64,000 nucleotides of DNA from Loxodes magnus. Lineage: Eukaryota > Ciliophora > Karyorelictea > Loxodida > Loxodidae. The notes beneath the pieces were generated by a model. The model did no database searches, had not been told where the DNA came from, and was given only the letters and a program-made list of their open reading frames with translations. Shown piece by piece: positions 48,053-61,374 of the stretch. The translations under genes and the position numbers were made by a program. The first letter of the stretch is position 1. Every line of letters starts with the position of its first letter. The stretch lies in contig CAMPDV010000105.1 of assembly GCA_946699065.1 (NCBI GenBank), positions 186,001 to 250,000 on the forward strand. The letters run 5' to 3'.

Positions 48053-48980
48053 AATAAATATTTGCTCTAATAGTTATGAGAAATGCTTTATATGTTTGGA
48101 TTTAGAAAAATTAAAATCTTTATATAATATAAAATGACTAGCTTCGAGAAGAGTCTTTTGACCACCTTTCAGAGAAGGAGAGAAAACCAGAAGTATTTTC
48201 TTTTACCAAGTCTTAATTTCAACAAATCGACCTTCTTCAGACTATCAATTAACAAGCAACAAAGATAGAAAGAAAAAATCCAGCAGAAAAGTTAACACAA
48301 GCTCTCAACACCTCTATTGAAAACTGAAATAAGACCAATCAATAGAAAAATTAAAAATATATCAAAAATAAAGGGTAAATGAAAAAGGCAAAGTACGATA
48401 ATTCAATATAGGCCCTGATTTCTTTGATTTAGATAATATTGAAATAGAATCATGGACTCTTAATAGATAAAACAGCTAATTTATACACATATAAAAAAAA
48501 ACTTGAAGAGGACTTAAACTCATAGAAGGAAGAAATATTCGAAATAAGTAAAGACCTAATAAATCGTGAAGGTGATTATGAAGTTCATATGGAAGACAGA
48601 ATAGCTAAAGCTGGAGTCTATGAACGAATGAAAGGATTAGAGATTAATATTTGAATAATAAGAGAACAAGACGAGAAAAATTGAGTAAAATTGTATTTAA
48701 AATTCAATCAATTAAAGAAAATTTGAAGGAAATTTCAAAAGGAACTCCCATGAAAATAGAATAAAAGGAAAAAGCACTTCAAAGACCAAGAAAAAGATAC
48801 TGCATTTATAACAGCTGTGGAACTTTTGACGTAAATTTACAAGTCAAAAAAGAACAAAAGATAGCATCCGAAGAAATATTAACTTCTAGGAATTGAAAGA
48901 AATAACTACTGAATTTTACCCCTCTTGAACTGGGAAAATATTGAGAAAAAACATGATGTAAGATTAAATACAAGACAGCC
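48053..48980 (+). pseudogene. second ORF1/Gag-like unit, diverged and broken
   Basis: Immediately after the first unit's stop the leader AATATTTGCTCTAAT reappears, followed by ATG 48134 and MTSFEKSLLTTFQRRRENQK, matching the N-terminus of the first unit. A long acidic coiled coil follows (LEEDLNSQKEEIFEISKDL...REGDYEVHMEDRIAK, about 48515-48620). A +1 frame change near 48660 leads to KENLKEISKGTPMKIEQKEK and then RKRYCIYNSCGTF, a decayed knuckle at about 48795-48825. Head-to-tail arrangement with the first unit suggests a tandem element or two successive insertions. Not intact. Confidence 0.5.
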
Positions 48981-49039
48981 TTTAATACCAAAGTTTAATG
49001 TTATTCAAATCATATTTTACTATGCTAAAATAAATATAT

Positions 49040-52010
49040 ACATTGAATGTGTCTACTATATCTAACAAAAAGAATAGCAACATTAATCATTTAGATTTAA
49101 ATTTAAAGTTAAATAAATAAGCTACATCTTTATATTAGAAGAGGCTTTTGGAAATTAAAAGGTATCTCTTATATAACTAATTTACTTATAATAGACAAAT
49201 AATCAAAATATCTAAAATAAAGATATATATAGTGCAACATTCTGCTTATATATAATCCTAGAAATTAAGAAATTTTATTAGTGTATACTTTTAATCCAAA
49301 AGCAGAATAACTATAAAGATAGTTTTAACAATAATTACAATATAATTAATTATAAACAAACAACTTACATAAATACATCAAAGCTTAGAAAATTTAAATG
49401 TAAAATAATTTAAATCTAATTAAAAAAAAACTTAGTAGATAAATAAATAAGAAAGAAGTTAGACTTTTTAAATTTAATAAATATAAAACCTAAATCATAA
49501 ATAATAGCTTTATTTAAATGCTAAAGTTATCATCATATGAATAAATCTATCTACATTTGATTCTATTAATAAAGATCTGTTTTAATTATGAAGAAAATAA
49601 GTTTCTTAAGATGTAAAATGAAATTTAAATTTTGAATATACTAGACACTAAGAATTTGTATTTTAATAATCTAACTATTTAGTTAAGTAGCTTTAAATCT
49701 TTCTCTAAATGAAAAACAACTCACCTAAACTATGCAAGTTATTTTCCATTTTTTCATTATTTTAAAAAGGTTTTTAACTAAAAAAAATATTTTTCAGCTT
49801 ATCACTTTCCATTTTCCTTTCGTTATATCAAAACACAATAAGTCACTATATTAGTCGTACTGATACACTTACATTCCGCTTAAAACTGCCTTACTAAAAC
49901 TGTAGTTCCCTTAAGACCATTTCTCACCCCACTTCCTTACACACTTCTAATCGAATACTTGAGTATCCAGATCTTTTCTTCCATTCTTATAGATGAGAAA
50001 AGACTTAGTTTGAGGTATAAAAATAGTTGAAGCCTAACTCTTTTTACTTATTTTACTTTTAAGCACTCTTCACTTATTTCTTTTACAATCGAAAATTTGA
50101 ATTTTATCTTGATAATCTTTTTCCTTGTAACTATATCCACCAAAAGTATAAACCTTTTAATCGTTCTAGTCACAACCGAAGATATTCACTGCAGTTTAAA
50201 TTGAATCAACACTTCTCAAGTTTCTAGTTCTTAAATCGAAAACTTCACACTAAGCTACGTCCAGGTTTTACCGTTAGCCGCAATTATTTTATCCAGAAAT
50301 AATGAAGATTAAGTAACTTCTATCGAAGCAAGTTTAGTGAGAAAATCTATTCTACTACATTTAGTAATGTAACACTCCTTACTATGAGAAGATTCTGAAT
50401 TAGTTTCTATTTATTCCACCAGAAGAAACGAAAGTGTGGCTGTAGATTTATTCTATTTGAGAGAATAATAAATCATCTGTTTGTAGGTTGGTAGGAAACT
50501 TCTTGAACTGATGTGATGTAACATCATAGGTAAGTTTACTATTTGTGTTGCTTTAAATGATTTGAATTTAACTAAAGTTACTTACATGTTAGAAGTTAAC
50601 GAATACCTCATACTACAAATTTCCGATTCCAAATTTAGCAAAGACTCTATTTCCAGTAAGAGTGTTTGACTTCCTAAGAAGTTTCCTTAGAAACAGAATT
50701 TTAACTTTAGAGGAAACTAGAGGCTTTATATTCTAAAACTGAATTTTAGGAAAGATTCAATTTCCCATTATTAAAAATGGTATTTTATTTCCTTAAATAG
50801 CTTAAAAGTTTAAAGCTTTTTAAGTTAATTTACCAAGAAAATAATTTGATTACTCAACTATAATTAAACATGATATTCATATTTCTTAAATTGTAAGTGT
50901 AAGAGTATGCTTGAGTAATAAGGAAAGAAATTTAAAATTATAAAAAAATAGTAGAGCATGGAATGAAGTTAGTATTTTACCTCTTTGTTATTAGTTTCTG
51001 CTTATCAGTAGATTAATAATCTCACCCATAGTAAGGTGTTAAACTTAATTTAGAACTAAAGTTAACTAAAGATAAATAAAGAGCTAATCTCAGGAATTTA
51101 AAAAGAATTTCAGTTGGTTATTTTGTGTTATATTTTCTTTAAGTGACTTTATTAAGTTATGGTAAAAATTTTAAAGCTTTTTATTTTAGTTGATACTTAA
51201 AGTATTTCATAATAACATGAAGCAGTTATTCTTTTAATAGAATGCAAGCATAAGATGTTAATAAAGTATGGAGTAGTGTTCATTTGCTTAAAATGCAAAA
51301 GTTTCAGTTTATTTTATTATTAGTTAATGATTTAAATCTAGTAATAGAATTATTTAAGCATTTTCTTATTCTATGATTGTAGAGGAAATGCTTAGTTATT
51401 TTAAGGTATCTTTAGATATTCTAATTTAGTAAATTTGCTATGAAGCATTTCATGCTCAGATATTTAATTTAGTATCTTAGATTTAAATTACTACTATTTG
51501 ATTTTTTGATTTAGCAAGTTCCTAAATAAGTTTTAGCAACTAAACTAATTTCGATTTTCCAAACTTTAAATGCTACATCTTTTATAGAGAGTAGAGACAA
51601 GCATTAATAAATAGTAGTTATGATAATTAATGACTAAATACTATATAAATAAATCATAGAAATAATAAACTAAAAGCGTAACTATAAAGATATTAATAAG
51701 CAATACTCATTTGATCGTTCACTTTCCTCTAAACTAATGGTGTGGTTTTTAAGAAAGTCATATTAGAACAGAACGATAAAAGTTATTTTTTAAGAAAATA
51801 TAGAAGAATCGATATTTTGATTACTCATAAGAGTTTGAATGATGACAGTGTATATTTAATAGTTATTATATGTCTGGACTTTTAAGAGATAGCATAAATA
51901 TATAGTTCTTTATAGAAACTATATGGAAAACTAGCAATGTAGTTTATTGTCTCTTCAAAAATAGATAGAGAATATTAGATTAGCTGCTTAGTTAAGAATC
52001 AAAACACTGA
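49040..52010 (-). repeat. Kelch repeat unit B (right arm of palindrome 1)
   Basis: Inverted partner of unit A. Matches include the CATTAATCATTTAGATTTAAA block at 49.08 kb (46.22 kb in A), the Kelch gene, and the AGAATCAAAACACTGAA block at 51.99 kb (42.86 kb in A). Outside the gene the arms are strongly diverged. Confidence 0.75.
49794..50768 (-). CDS. Kelch-repeat protein, copy B
   Basis: Complete frame on the minus strand from ATG 50768 (MGN-TGA-IFPK) to TGA 49796-49794, 324 residues plus stop. Nearly identical to copy A over the Kelch repeats, including silent sites, and it keeps the TGA at the Kelch Trp position (GGYSYKEK...CKRNK-TGA-RVL) and the TGA at codon 4. One difference is GCGGCTAACGG/GTGGCTAACGG-type variation near 50280. 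Role as for copy A: beta-propeller, partner unknown. Confidence 0.8.
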
Positions 52011-53404
52011 ACTCTTGGTCTATTAAATAGTGGGTTTTATTTAACTTTTATTAGATTTCTAATTATTAAAGTAAAATGTTATTAGACCAAAGCAATATGA
52101 AAGGAGAAGTCATCATTTTACATTTTGAAGGAATTTAATTAAATGAATACATTCATTCGAATAAATCTTTAGGAAGATAAAGAAACTTATAAAGTTTGTA
52201 TCCTGCATTTTAGCATTAAGAACTGATCTTATAAGCATTTTAATATCTTTCTGTTAAATCAATAAATATAGAAACTTGAAAGGTATGCTTGAATATAATC
52301 AGCTATTAATAAATATTAGAAGATATTTATCTTAAGATGAAAGGCATTAGCTAGCATAAACTAAAACCTTAGCAAATAACTTCATTTTAAGTGTGATCGA
52401 GCAAAAATAAATCTATTAGTAATATGAGAATGAAGAAGACTTAAAATAATTATTTTTAAATGAACAAAGTTTAAAGAAGAAGAGAAACGAACGATAAAAA
52501 ATTAAATAAAATAAAGCAAGAAAAAAGAGTTTCAGAAATAGAGCGAAATCATAAAAATAATTAACTTATGCTGAAAGCAAACATTGCTTAATATCTTTCT
52601 ATATTTAGATAATGATAAATATCAAGCAGGAAATACCAACAATTTTTTATTAAATGTAATCTAAGGTGAAAAAGAAGAAACTAACAAAATTTTATCAAAT
52701 ATTTAAAAAAACATGAAACTAAAGAAAAGATCTCCTTAAATAATATGACTTTACTTACTAAACTCCAATATGAAAATTGTAAAAAAAGATAAGAAAAATA
52801 GATAAATAAAATAATTAAATAATGATATTAAAAATTCGTAGATATTCGCATCATAAATGAAGATAGAGCTATTAAAAAGCTATTAATTTTAATTAAGTTT
52901 ATCTTATTTTTTCCTAGAACTATTAAATCTTAATAAGCTTCTTTTGATTTTTAATTTAGGTAATTAAAGTATTTTACATGATTTAACTATTAAGTCATTA
53001 ATGCTAAGTTTTCTCTTCTTTGTGTCACTTTAACAGTTAATATTTAGAAGGAACTATTTTTACAGAAAGTCTCTTATAAGACCACTTAAAGTCTTAAAGT
53101 TATTCACACTTTATACCTTTAATCTTTAGAGTAAAATTTATTAATGAAGGAAAAAATTTAGTTTAAGGCTAATAAAATAGAAAAAGGAACTAAATTAAAC
53201 TAATATAAATGTATAGTAGCTTTGAACTAAAAATAGTAAAATGATAGTTGAATCTTCTTAAAGATTGATGTATTTATCTTCTCTCTTAATAATGCTTAAA
53301 TATCTTAATATAAAAATACTCTAAGAAAAACAAAAAAATGTTAATAAAAAAATATCTTTTACAAAAGCATAAAAGAGTGAAGCCTTTAAATGTTATGATA
53401 TGGT

Positions 53405-54430
53405 CTTTGAAATAAATAATAGTTGATAGCTATATTTGCTAGAAGACTTAATTATATCATGGAAAATGGTGAAACATATATCGTTGCTAGAGAGATTTCT
53501 GATTGAGATTATTATTCGTCAATCATTCTTAGAGTTGTTTGCTACTTTAAAAGAAGTTTCTTTATGTTTTCTTTTTAGATTTCAAGCTTTATATAATTTA
53601 AGCTATTTAAGTTCTACTTAAGCTTATACACTATTAAGGAATGTAATTCATTCAAATTAGCAATATTTTGGTCTAAAATATAAAGTTTAAGTTATATCTA
53701 TAGATAATTATCTAAATATACATAATTCCTTGAATTTGCTTATATTAGTTAAGTAGTTAGAAGACTTAAAAATCTAAATTATACAACTATTTACTTTTAT
53801 TATGTAGCTATAAAGTAGAAGTTTGATTAAGGAAATAAAAGTTATCTTAATAATTAATAGCTAATTATATATGTACTATCACATCTATTGTAGTAAAACA
53901 ATCTACCAAAACATACTGTTAATAAATACATTTCTTTAAATAAAGCAAATCTAAAAATTATTTAAAAGGAATAACTAAACTTGGGAGCTTAACAAGTATA
54001 AATTATTTTAGAAATCAAAGAAAAATCATAAGAGACTCAATTATATAAATATTTCCAATAGAAAATAATAGAAGCATATAATATAACTAGCCAATTAATT
54101 TAAACTAAGATCAAATTAAAATTAATAAAGTTCATTCTTTTTAAGATACTCTTTAGTGACTAAAAGAAAGAAGCTATCATTCTATAATTAAATGATATAA
54201 AAATAGAATTTAAATCAAATGCATTTTAAATTTAAATTTCATCTTTTTAAGATCAATAATTTATTTCTTTTACGAAAGTCTTAAATATAAAGAATAAAGA
54301 TTCTTAATAAATGTAGGTGTAGTGAACATTTAAATTAATGCTTATAGTAATCTAATTATGTTAGTTAGTTGTTGAAAATCAATCTCTAAATAAACTAAGC
54401 TTGCCTAAGTTAAGCTACTTTATCAATATT
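53405..54430 (-). repeat. Kelch repeat unit fragment F (3' part only)
   Basis: Reverse complement matches 60.32-61.37 kb. At its right end GAGATTG...CAACTAACTAACATAATTA (about 54355-54400) corresponds to GGAGATTGCTATAAA in units A and D. The block 53411-53830 is practically identical to 60.95-61.37 kb, the rest only moderately similar. No Kelch gene lies next to it. Confidence 0.65.
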
Positions 54431-56690
54431 ATCTTCTTAAATGAAAGTTTCAAATAAAAATAAATTTAAGCAAAAGATGATAAAACCTTTTTAAAAATAT
54501 ATCTAAAAGAGTATTATCAAAAACGAACCTATCATAACTAGACAAAAACGACTTAGTAATAAAGACTTTATTTTAAATTTAGAAAAATTTGACTTCATAA
54601 ATATTTTTTCTTTAAAAATTTTAAAAAAGTTTAGATAAATCAATTTTTATATTTCCTTCTTCTTTAACTATAAGATTTTCGCTTATTACTATTTTTGTTT
54701 TAATATTAAATTCTATTTGATATCTCCTTTCTCAAAATAAACATAGCTAATTTTATATATTTTATATCAAGATTTTATCTCTTTTAATTATAAGAAATAC
54801 AGAGAACTTTAAATTTTTCTAAGTCTAAACTCTTAATATTAAATGTTTATTTAATATCATTTTATTTATAATGTTAATTATAAAGTATACAATCATTTTT
54901 ATGGTTCTGCTAGAAACTAATATCTAAGTAAGAAGGTCAATTTTCAAGCTTTCATTATAGAAATAGCTTAATTGACTTAGTATAAATATTTACCTTAAAT
55001 ATTAGAAGAACACTGTATATCTCTTATAATAAATATACTTATAAGATTTTATGATAAACTTGACTTTCTTTTTCCTTATTGATCTAAATCTAAGATTTCA
55101 ACCTTTACAATTATTTTTAATTTTTAATTACTTTTGCTTATTTAATAAGTTAATGAGAAGAAATTATTACCTCTACAAATTAGTATAAAATGTTGGAATG
55201 AAAAGAAGAAGGAGAACTTCTATTCTAGTTACTTTTATATAGATAGAATTTTTAACTAATTTCACTGAATCAAAAATAAATTATTAATATAATAAATTTG
55301 TTCTAAATGCTAAATAGTAAAGCAAAAGAACCAAATATAAAGATTGAACCTAGGAAAGAAATAAAAGAATTAATTATTTTTGTTTACTAAAATTCAAACA
55401 AAATTATAAAATAAGCAAACTAAAAATTATTTCTTAATTAGAGGATAAACTTAAATAAATCAAGTTATTTCCTTAATAATCATTTAATTGTGAATCTAGA
55501 AACAATTATTAAGATTTAATATGCCCTACTATCGAAAATTTTATTTTTAAGGATTATATATTTTATTATCTACACAAAGATTCATTATTAAAAAATGATT
55601 TTATTTGTATTATCATTAAGAGTTTGAGTCATTTTCTTTTTCAGAGTCTTAACTATTTTATGGGTTATCTTTTTCTTTGTTGATCAAATATATTGTTAGG
55701 ATTATAACTTTTCCTTCTTTTCTTTTTGAAATTTTTTCTACATTCTAACTCTTATTGTAGACTTTATAAAATTTATAATTTTTTTGTGAGTAACTTCTCC
55801 ATCCTTTAATCCTTTTACACTTTAAGCCTTCGAAGTTAAAACAATGATTCATTAGTTTCTTTATGAAATTAAAAGGAAGAATTATCTAAATTTTCTAATA
55901 TTAATAATTGTTTTAGCATCTTCAATAGATAGATATAAGGTTAGATAGAAATAAAATATGAAGCATATATCAGTTAGATAAAATTTAGATGAAGGGCTTT
56001 TTAATTTAGCTTGCTCATTTAAAATAATAAAAATAGAATTAAATGATATGAAGAAAGAATGTCTAATATTAAAAAAAAAGAGAGATATAGTTAATGAATT
56101 AACTCCAAAGAAAATTTAAAATAAGAACTATAAGTTAATTTTTTAAAGGCTACCTTAATTAAATAATTTAATATGGTTTTGAATAAAAGTTTTATTATTA
56201 ACTAAATAGTTAAGAAAATTTATTTAATCAATAATTAAATTTTGAATTTGGCTTTTATTTTTTTAATTTTATACAATCCTTCTCTTTTATTATTTTTGTC
56301 AAAATAGTAATTAAGATTTTATATTTTAATTTTTAAAGATATTTATCCTAAATAATCCCAGAACTTAAAGGTTATAACATAATTTTTTATTATTGTTCTT
56401 TAATTTCCTTATTAAGCTTGAAATGCCCTTTTATTTATTTATCATAGAGATGGGAATACTCTAAGATTTTTCTATTTTTTCTATTTTTTTAAATCTACCT
56501 TAATTAAATAAATATTTCTAAATTACTCATCAGTTACTCAGTAACTCTTGTTCTAAAAAGCTTAGTAAATGCATAAAGCATTTCTCTTTACTAATTTAGA
56601 GAGATTTCTATTTAAATTAAATTTCTTAAGATTATATATAAATATTACTTATAAAGCATTCCTTTAATACTTAAAGCTTAATGCTATCAA
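54430..56690. other. AT-rich interval inside the repeat nest
   Basis: Extremely A+T-rich with no recognised gene or repeat partner. It lies between unit fragment F and unit C. Confidence 0.4.
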
Positions 56691-59575
56691 AGCGTATTTT
56701 ACTATATTAAAAAATATATATACATTATATGTGTTTTCTATACCTTACATTAATAAATAGCAACATTAATAATTTAGATTTAGTTTAAAAGTTAAATAGA
56801 TAAGCTACATCTTTATATTAGAAGAGACTCTAAAATGTAAAAAGTATAATAAATAATAAAAATTAAGTTATTTAAATTAAATAGTTGAAGAAAAATTAAA
56901 ATATAGCAAATGCCTTCTTCATATGCATATACTCCTTGAAATTAAGAAATTAGCTTATTATATTAAATAATTTTAATCTAAAAGTAGAAAGATATTTTAA
57001 GCGATAATTACAATAAAATAAAGTATAAACAAACAACTTACATAATAGGTAAAACACCAAAGCTTAGAAACTTTAAATGTAGAATACGTTTGATCTAATT
57101 TAAAATAAAAACCAAGTAGATAAATAAATAAGAAAGAAGTAGAAATTTTAAATTTAATAACTAAAAACCTAAATCAAAAAATAGATTTATTTAAGATTCA
57201 AAGTTTTTCATCATATGATATAAGTCAAAATATTTTACTTCACTCAACTAAGCTCAAATTAAATTAAAAGAAAATAAATTTCTTTAAAATGTGAAATGAG
57301 ATATACCATTTAAATATACTAGAAACCAACAATTATTAATTTTTATAATTTAACTATGTAAGTTAAGTAGCTTTAAATCTTTCTCTAAATGAAAAACAAC
57401 TCACATAAATAAGCAAGTTATTTTCCATTTTTTCATTATTTTAAAAAGTTTTTTAACTAAAAAAAATATTTTTCAGCTTATCACTTTCCATTTTCCTTTC
57501 TTTATATCAAAACACAATAAGTCACTATATTAGTCGTACTGATACACTTACATTCCACTTAAAACTGCCTTACTAAAACTGTAGTTCTCTTAAGTCCACT
57601 TCTCACCCCACTTCCTTACACACTTCTAATCGAATACTTGAGTATCCAGATCTTTTCTTCCATTCTTATAGATGAGAAAAGACTTAGTTTGAGGTATAAA
57701 AATAGTTGAAGCCTAACTCTTTTTACTTATTTTACTTTTAAGCACTCTTCACTTATTTCTTTTACAATCGAAAATTTGAATTTTATCTTGATAATCTTTT
57801 TCCTTGTAACTATATCCACCAAAAGTATAAACCTTTTAATCGTTCTAGTCACAACCGAAGATATTCACTGCAGTTTAAATTGAATCAACACTTCTCAAGT
57901 TTCTAGTTCTTAAATCGAAAACTTCACACTAAGCTACGTCCAGGTTTTACCGTTAGCCACAATGATTTTATCCAGAAATAATGAAGATTAAGTAACTTCT
58001 ATCGAAGCAAGTTTAGTGAGAAAATCTATTCTACTACATTTAGTAATGTAACACTCCTTACTATGAGAAGATTCTGAATTAGTTTCTACTTATTCCACCA
58101 GAAGAAACGAAAGTGTGGTTGTAGATTTATTCTATTTGAGAGAATAATAAATCATCTGTTTGTAGGTTGGTATGAAACTTATTGAACTGATGTGATGTAA
58201 CATCATAGGTAAGTTTACTATTTGTGTTGCTTTAAATGGTTTAAATTTAACTAAAGTTACTTACATGTTAGAAGTTAACGAATACCTCATACTACAAATT
58301 TCCGATACCTAGTTTAGCGAAGACTCTATTTCCAGTAAGAGTATTTGATTTCCTAAGGATTTTCCTTAGAAAGAGAATTTGAACTTTAGAGAAATCTAGA
58401 GGCTTTGTATTGCAACATGGAGTTTTAGGAAAGATTAAATTTCCCATTATTAAAGTGGAGATTTATTTCCTTAAATAGTTTAAAAGTTTAAAGTTTATTA
58501 AGTTTAAAGTTAAAGTTTAGGCAATTAATTTGGATATCCTAATTAAACTAAATGTATTTTCATATTTCTTATTTTAAAGTGTAAGGATATTCAACTATAA
58601 TTAAATATGATATTCATATTTCTTAAATTGTAAGAGTAACATCGATGGAAAATAAAGATTATTAAAAAATAGGAGAGCATGGAATGAAGTTAGTATCTTA
58701 CTTATGTAATTAGTTTCTGTTTATCTATGGATTAATTATTTCCCTTAGTGAAAGGAGTAAAATATGTTTATAACTAAAAGTTTTTATATAAATAAAGAGT
58801 TAATCTCTTATCTGGTAAGGAAACACTAGTTATTTAATCTATGATGTTATATTTGATTTTAAAGGTTTTACATCATGTTATAGCTTTATCTTTTAAGCTG
58901 TTTATTTTAGTTACTTTAAGTATTCATAAGGACATAAATTAGTTACTCTTCTAAATAAAAGAATGCAAGCATAAGAAGTTAAGAAGGCTAGTGTACATTA
59001 ACTTGAAATACAATGTATCAGTATATTTAATATTTGTTAATGATTTATATTTAGTAATAGGATTGTTTAGTTAGATTCTATGAAGAGTAAATGCTTAGTT
59101 AGTTTAAGTTACCCTTAATTACTAAAAATTTGGTATGAGAAATTTGATGTTAAAGTATTTAGTATCATTGAAATAACTATTACTTGATGTTTAGCAAGTT
59201 CCTAGTTTAAGCAAAAAGTAAGAATTTACTTGTATAATCAAGTGTCATCAATCTTTTTATAAGACAACTATTAATAAAGAATTGCTATTATATTCAATTT
59301 CTAACTAGTGTATAAATAAAGCATAGAAATGATCAATGCAAGTATAAAAGTTATTAATAAGTGAAAAATACCTAAGTATGAAGTAGAAAAGTAACTTAGT
59401 TCATATGATCTTCTGACTGTGATCTTCTATTTTATTGGTTTTGGTATAGTAAAATATATAAAAATTATCTATTTTTATCTTAGAAGATTAAAGTTATGGT
59501 AATTAAATAACTATTTCCTCTAAATTTATTGTATGACTTATTTCCATGAAAATCATATTGCTTTGTATCTGCAAA
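56690..59575 (-). repeat. Kelch repeat unit C (left arm of palindrome 2)
   Basis: Minus-oriented unit. Its 3' part (56.70-57.45 kb) matches 49.04-49.78 kb, and its 5' part (58.45-59.57 kb) is an almost exact inverted match to 62.48-63.6 kb in unit E. Confidence 0.8.
57473..58447 (-). CDS. Kelch-repeat protein, copy C
   Basis: Complete minus-strand frame from ATG 58447 (MGNLIFPKTP) to TGA 57475-57473, 324 residues plus stop. Codon 4 is TTA (Leu), unlike the TGA in copies A and B. The TGA at the Kelch Trp position is kept. The C-terminal repeats are nearly identical to A and B, and the N-terminal 60 residues are more diverged and closer to copy E. Product as for copy A. Confidence 0.8.
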
Positions 59576-59597
59576 GATTAATAACTATCTTCAATTT

Positions 59598-60269
59598 TGA
59601 AACAGATGATTTATTATTCTCTCAAATAGAATAAATCTACAGCCACACTTTCGTTTCTTCTGGTGGAATAAATAGAAACTAATTCAGAATCTTCTCATAG
59701 TAAGGAGTGTTACATTACTAAATGTTGTAGAATAGATTTTCTCACTAAACTTGCTTCGATAGAAGTTACTTAATCTTCATTATTTCTGGATAAAATAATT
59801 GTGGCTAACGGTAAAACCTGGACGTAGCTTAGTGTGAAGTTTTCGATTTAAGAACTAGAAACTTGAGAAGTGTTGATTCAATTTAAACTGAATATCTTCG
59901 GTTGTGACTAGAACGATTAAAAGGTTTATACTTTTGGTGGATATAGTTACAAGGAAAAAGATTATCAAGATAAAATTCAAATTTTCGATTGTAAAAGAAA
60001 TAAGTGAAGAGTGCTTAAAAGTAAAATAAGTAAAAAGAGTTAGGCTTCAACTATTTTTATACCTCAAACTAAGTCTTTTCTCATCTATAAGAATGGAAGA
60101 AAAGATCTGGATACTCAAGTATTCGATTAGAAGTGTGTAAGGAAGTGGGGTGAGAAGTGGTCTTAAGGGAACTACAGTTTTAAGTGGAGTGTAAGTATAT
60201 CAGTACGACTAATATAGTGACTTATTGTGTTTTGATATAAAGAAAGGAAAATGGAAAGTGATAAGCTGA
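59598..60269 (+). pseudogene. Kelch-repeat protein, copy D (5'-truncated and frameshifted)
   Basis: Covers roughly the last two thirds of the gene. The N-terminus is missing. Relative to copy A it lacks 5 nt in AAACTGCAGTGAATATC (about 59888), which breaks the frame, and lacks 12 nt near 60178. Otherwise it is as similar to the intact copies as they are to each other, so it was homogenised or created recently. Stop-equivalent TGA at 60267-60269. Confidence 0.8.
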
Positions 60270-61370
60270 AAAATAATATCTTTAATATTTTTTAGTTAAA
60301 ACCTTTTTAAAATATTGATAAAATAGAAAAGAACAAGCATTGTTAGATTAATTGCTTATAATTTGGAGATTGCTATAAACCAACTAGCTAATATAATTAG
60401 ATAATAAAAGAATTAATAGTTAGTGGCTGTTTTTTAAGTTTTAATCAATTTTAATATTTTTAACCAACAGATATTATTCTATTTTAATATTTTAATAAAT
60501 GAAATAAATAAATGCTCTTAAATCAATTTTATATGATATTTGAAATGTTTATTTTTCGATCTAATTTTATATCATTTAAACATTGGAAAGTTAGCTTTTT
60601 CTTTTAGCCACTAAAATTATCTCAAAGAAATAAAGCATTAATAATTTTAATTTTTATCTAAGTTTATGTTTAAATTAGGTAACTAATTATAAAAGATGCT
60701 TCTGTTTCTAAGTAACGAGATATCCATTCTTATAATTGAGCCTATTATATTATTCTTAATTTCTAAAATAATTTAGACTTGTTAAGCTTTCAAGTTTAGT
60801 TATTATTCTTTTAAATAATTTTTAGATTTTCTTTATTTAAAGAAAAACATTTATTGACAGCATGCTTTGATAATTTGCTTTACTATAATAGATTTGATGG
60901 TACATCTACTTTCATAAAGTTGATGTTAGTTAATATCTATTTCTTTGATAAAACTTCTACTTTATAGCTACATAATAAAAGTAAATAGTTGTATAATTTA
61001 GATTTTTAAGTCTTCTAACTACTTAACTAATATAAGCAAATTCAAGGAATTATGTATATTTAGATAATTATCTATAGATATAACTTAAACTTTATATTTT
61101 AGACCAAAATATTGCTAATTTGAATGAATTACATTCCTTAATATTGTATAAGCTTAAGTAGAACTTAAATAGCTTAAATTATATAAAGCTTGAAATCTAA
61201 AAAGAAAACATAAAGAAACTTCTTTTAAAGTAGCAAACAACTCTAAGAATGATTGACGAATAATAATCTCAATCAGAAATCTCTCTAGCAACGATATATG
61301 TTTCACCATTTTCCATGATATAATTAAGTCTTCTAGCAAATATAGCTATCAACTATTATTTATTTAAAAG
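59598..61370 (+). repeat. Kelch repeat unit D (truncated)
   Basis: Begins abruptly inside the Kelch gene at the sequence AACAGATGATTTATTATTC, directly abutting the end of unit C, and runs through the unit's 3' part to about 61370, where it is the inverted copy of fragment F. Confidence 0.7.
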
Positions 61371-61374
61371 GTTA

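Noticed and set aside
8747..61339. Short standard-code open frames of 60-85 codons (for example 8747-8971, 17317-17517, 19475-19720, 48806-48991, 53436-53621)
   Set aside because: They are reverse-strand or out-of-frame shadows of ORF1-like and B-box genes, or chance frames in AT-rich DNA. The pairs at 19.5/47.7 kb and 53.4/61.2 kb look conserved only because the DNA itself is repeated.
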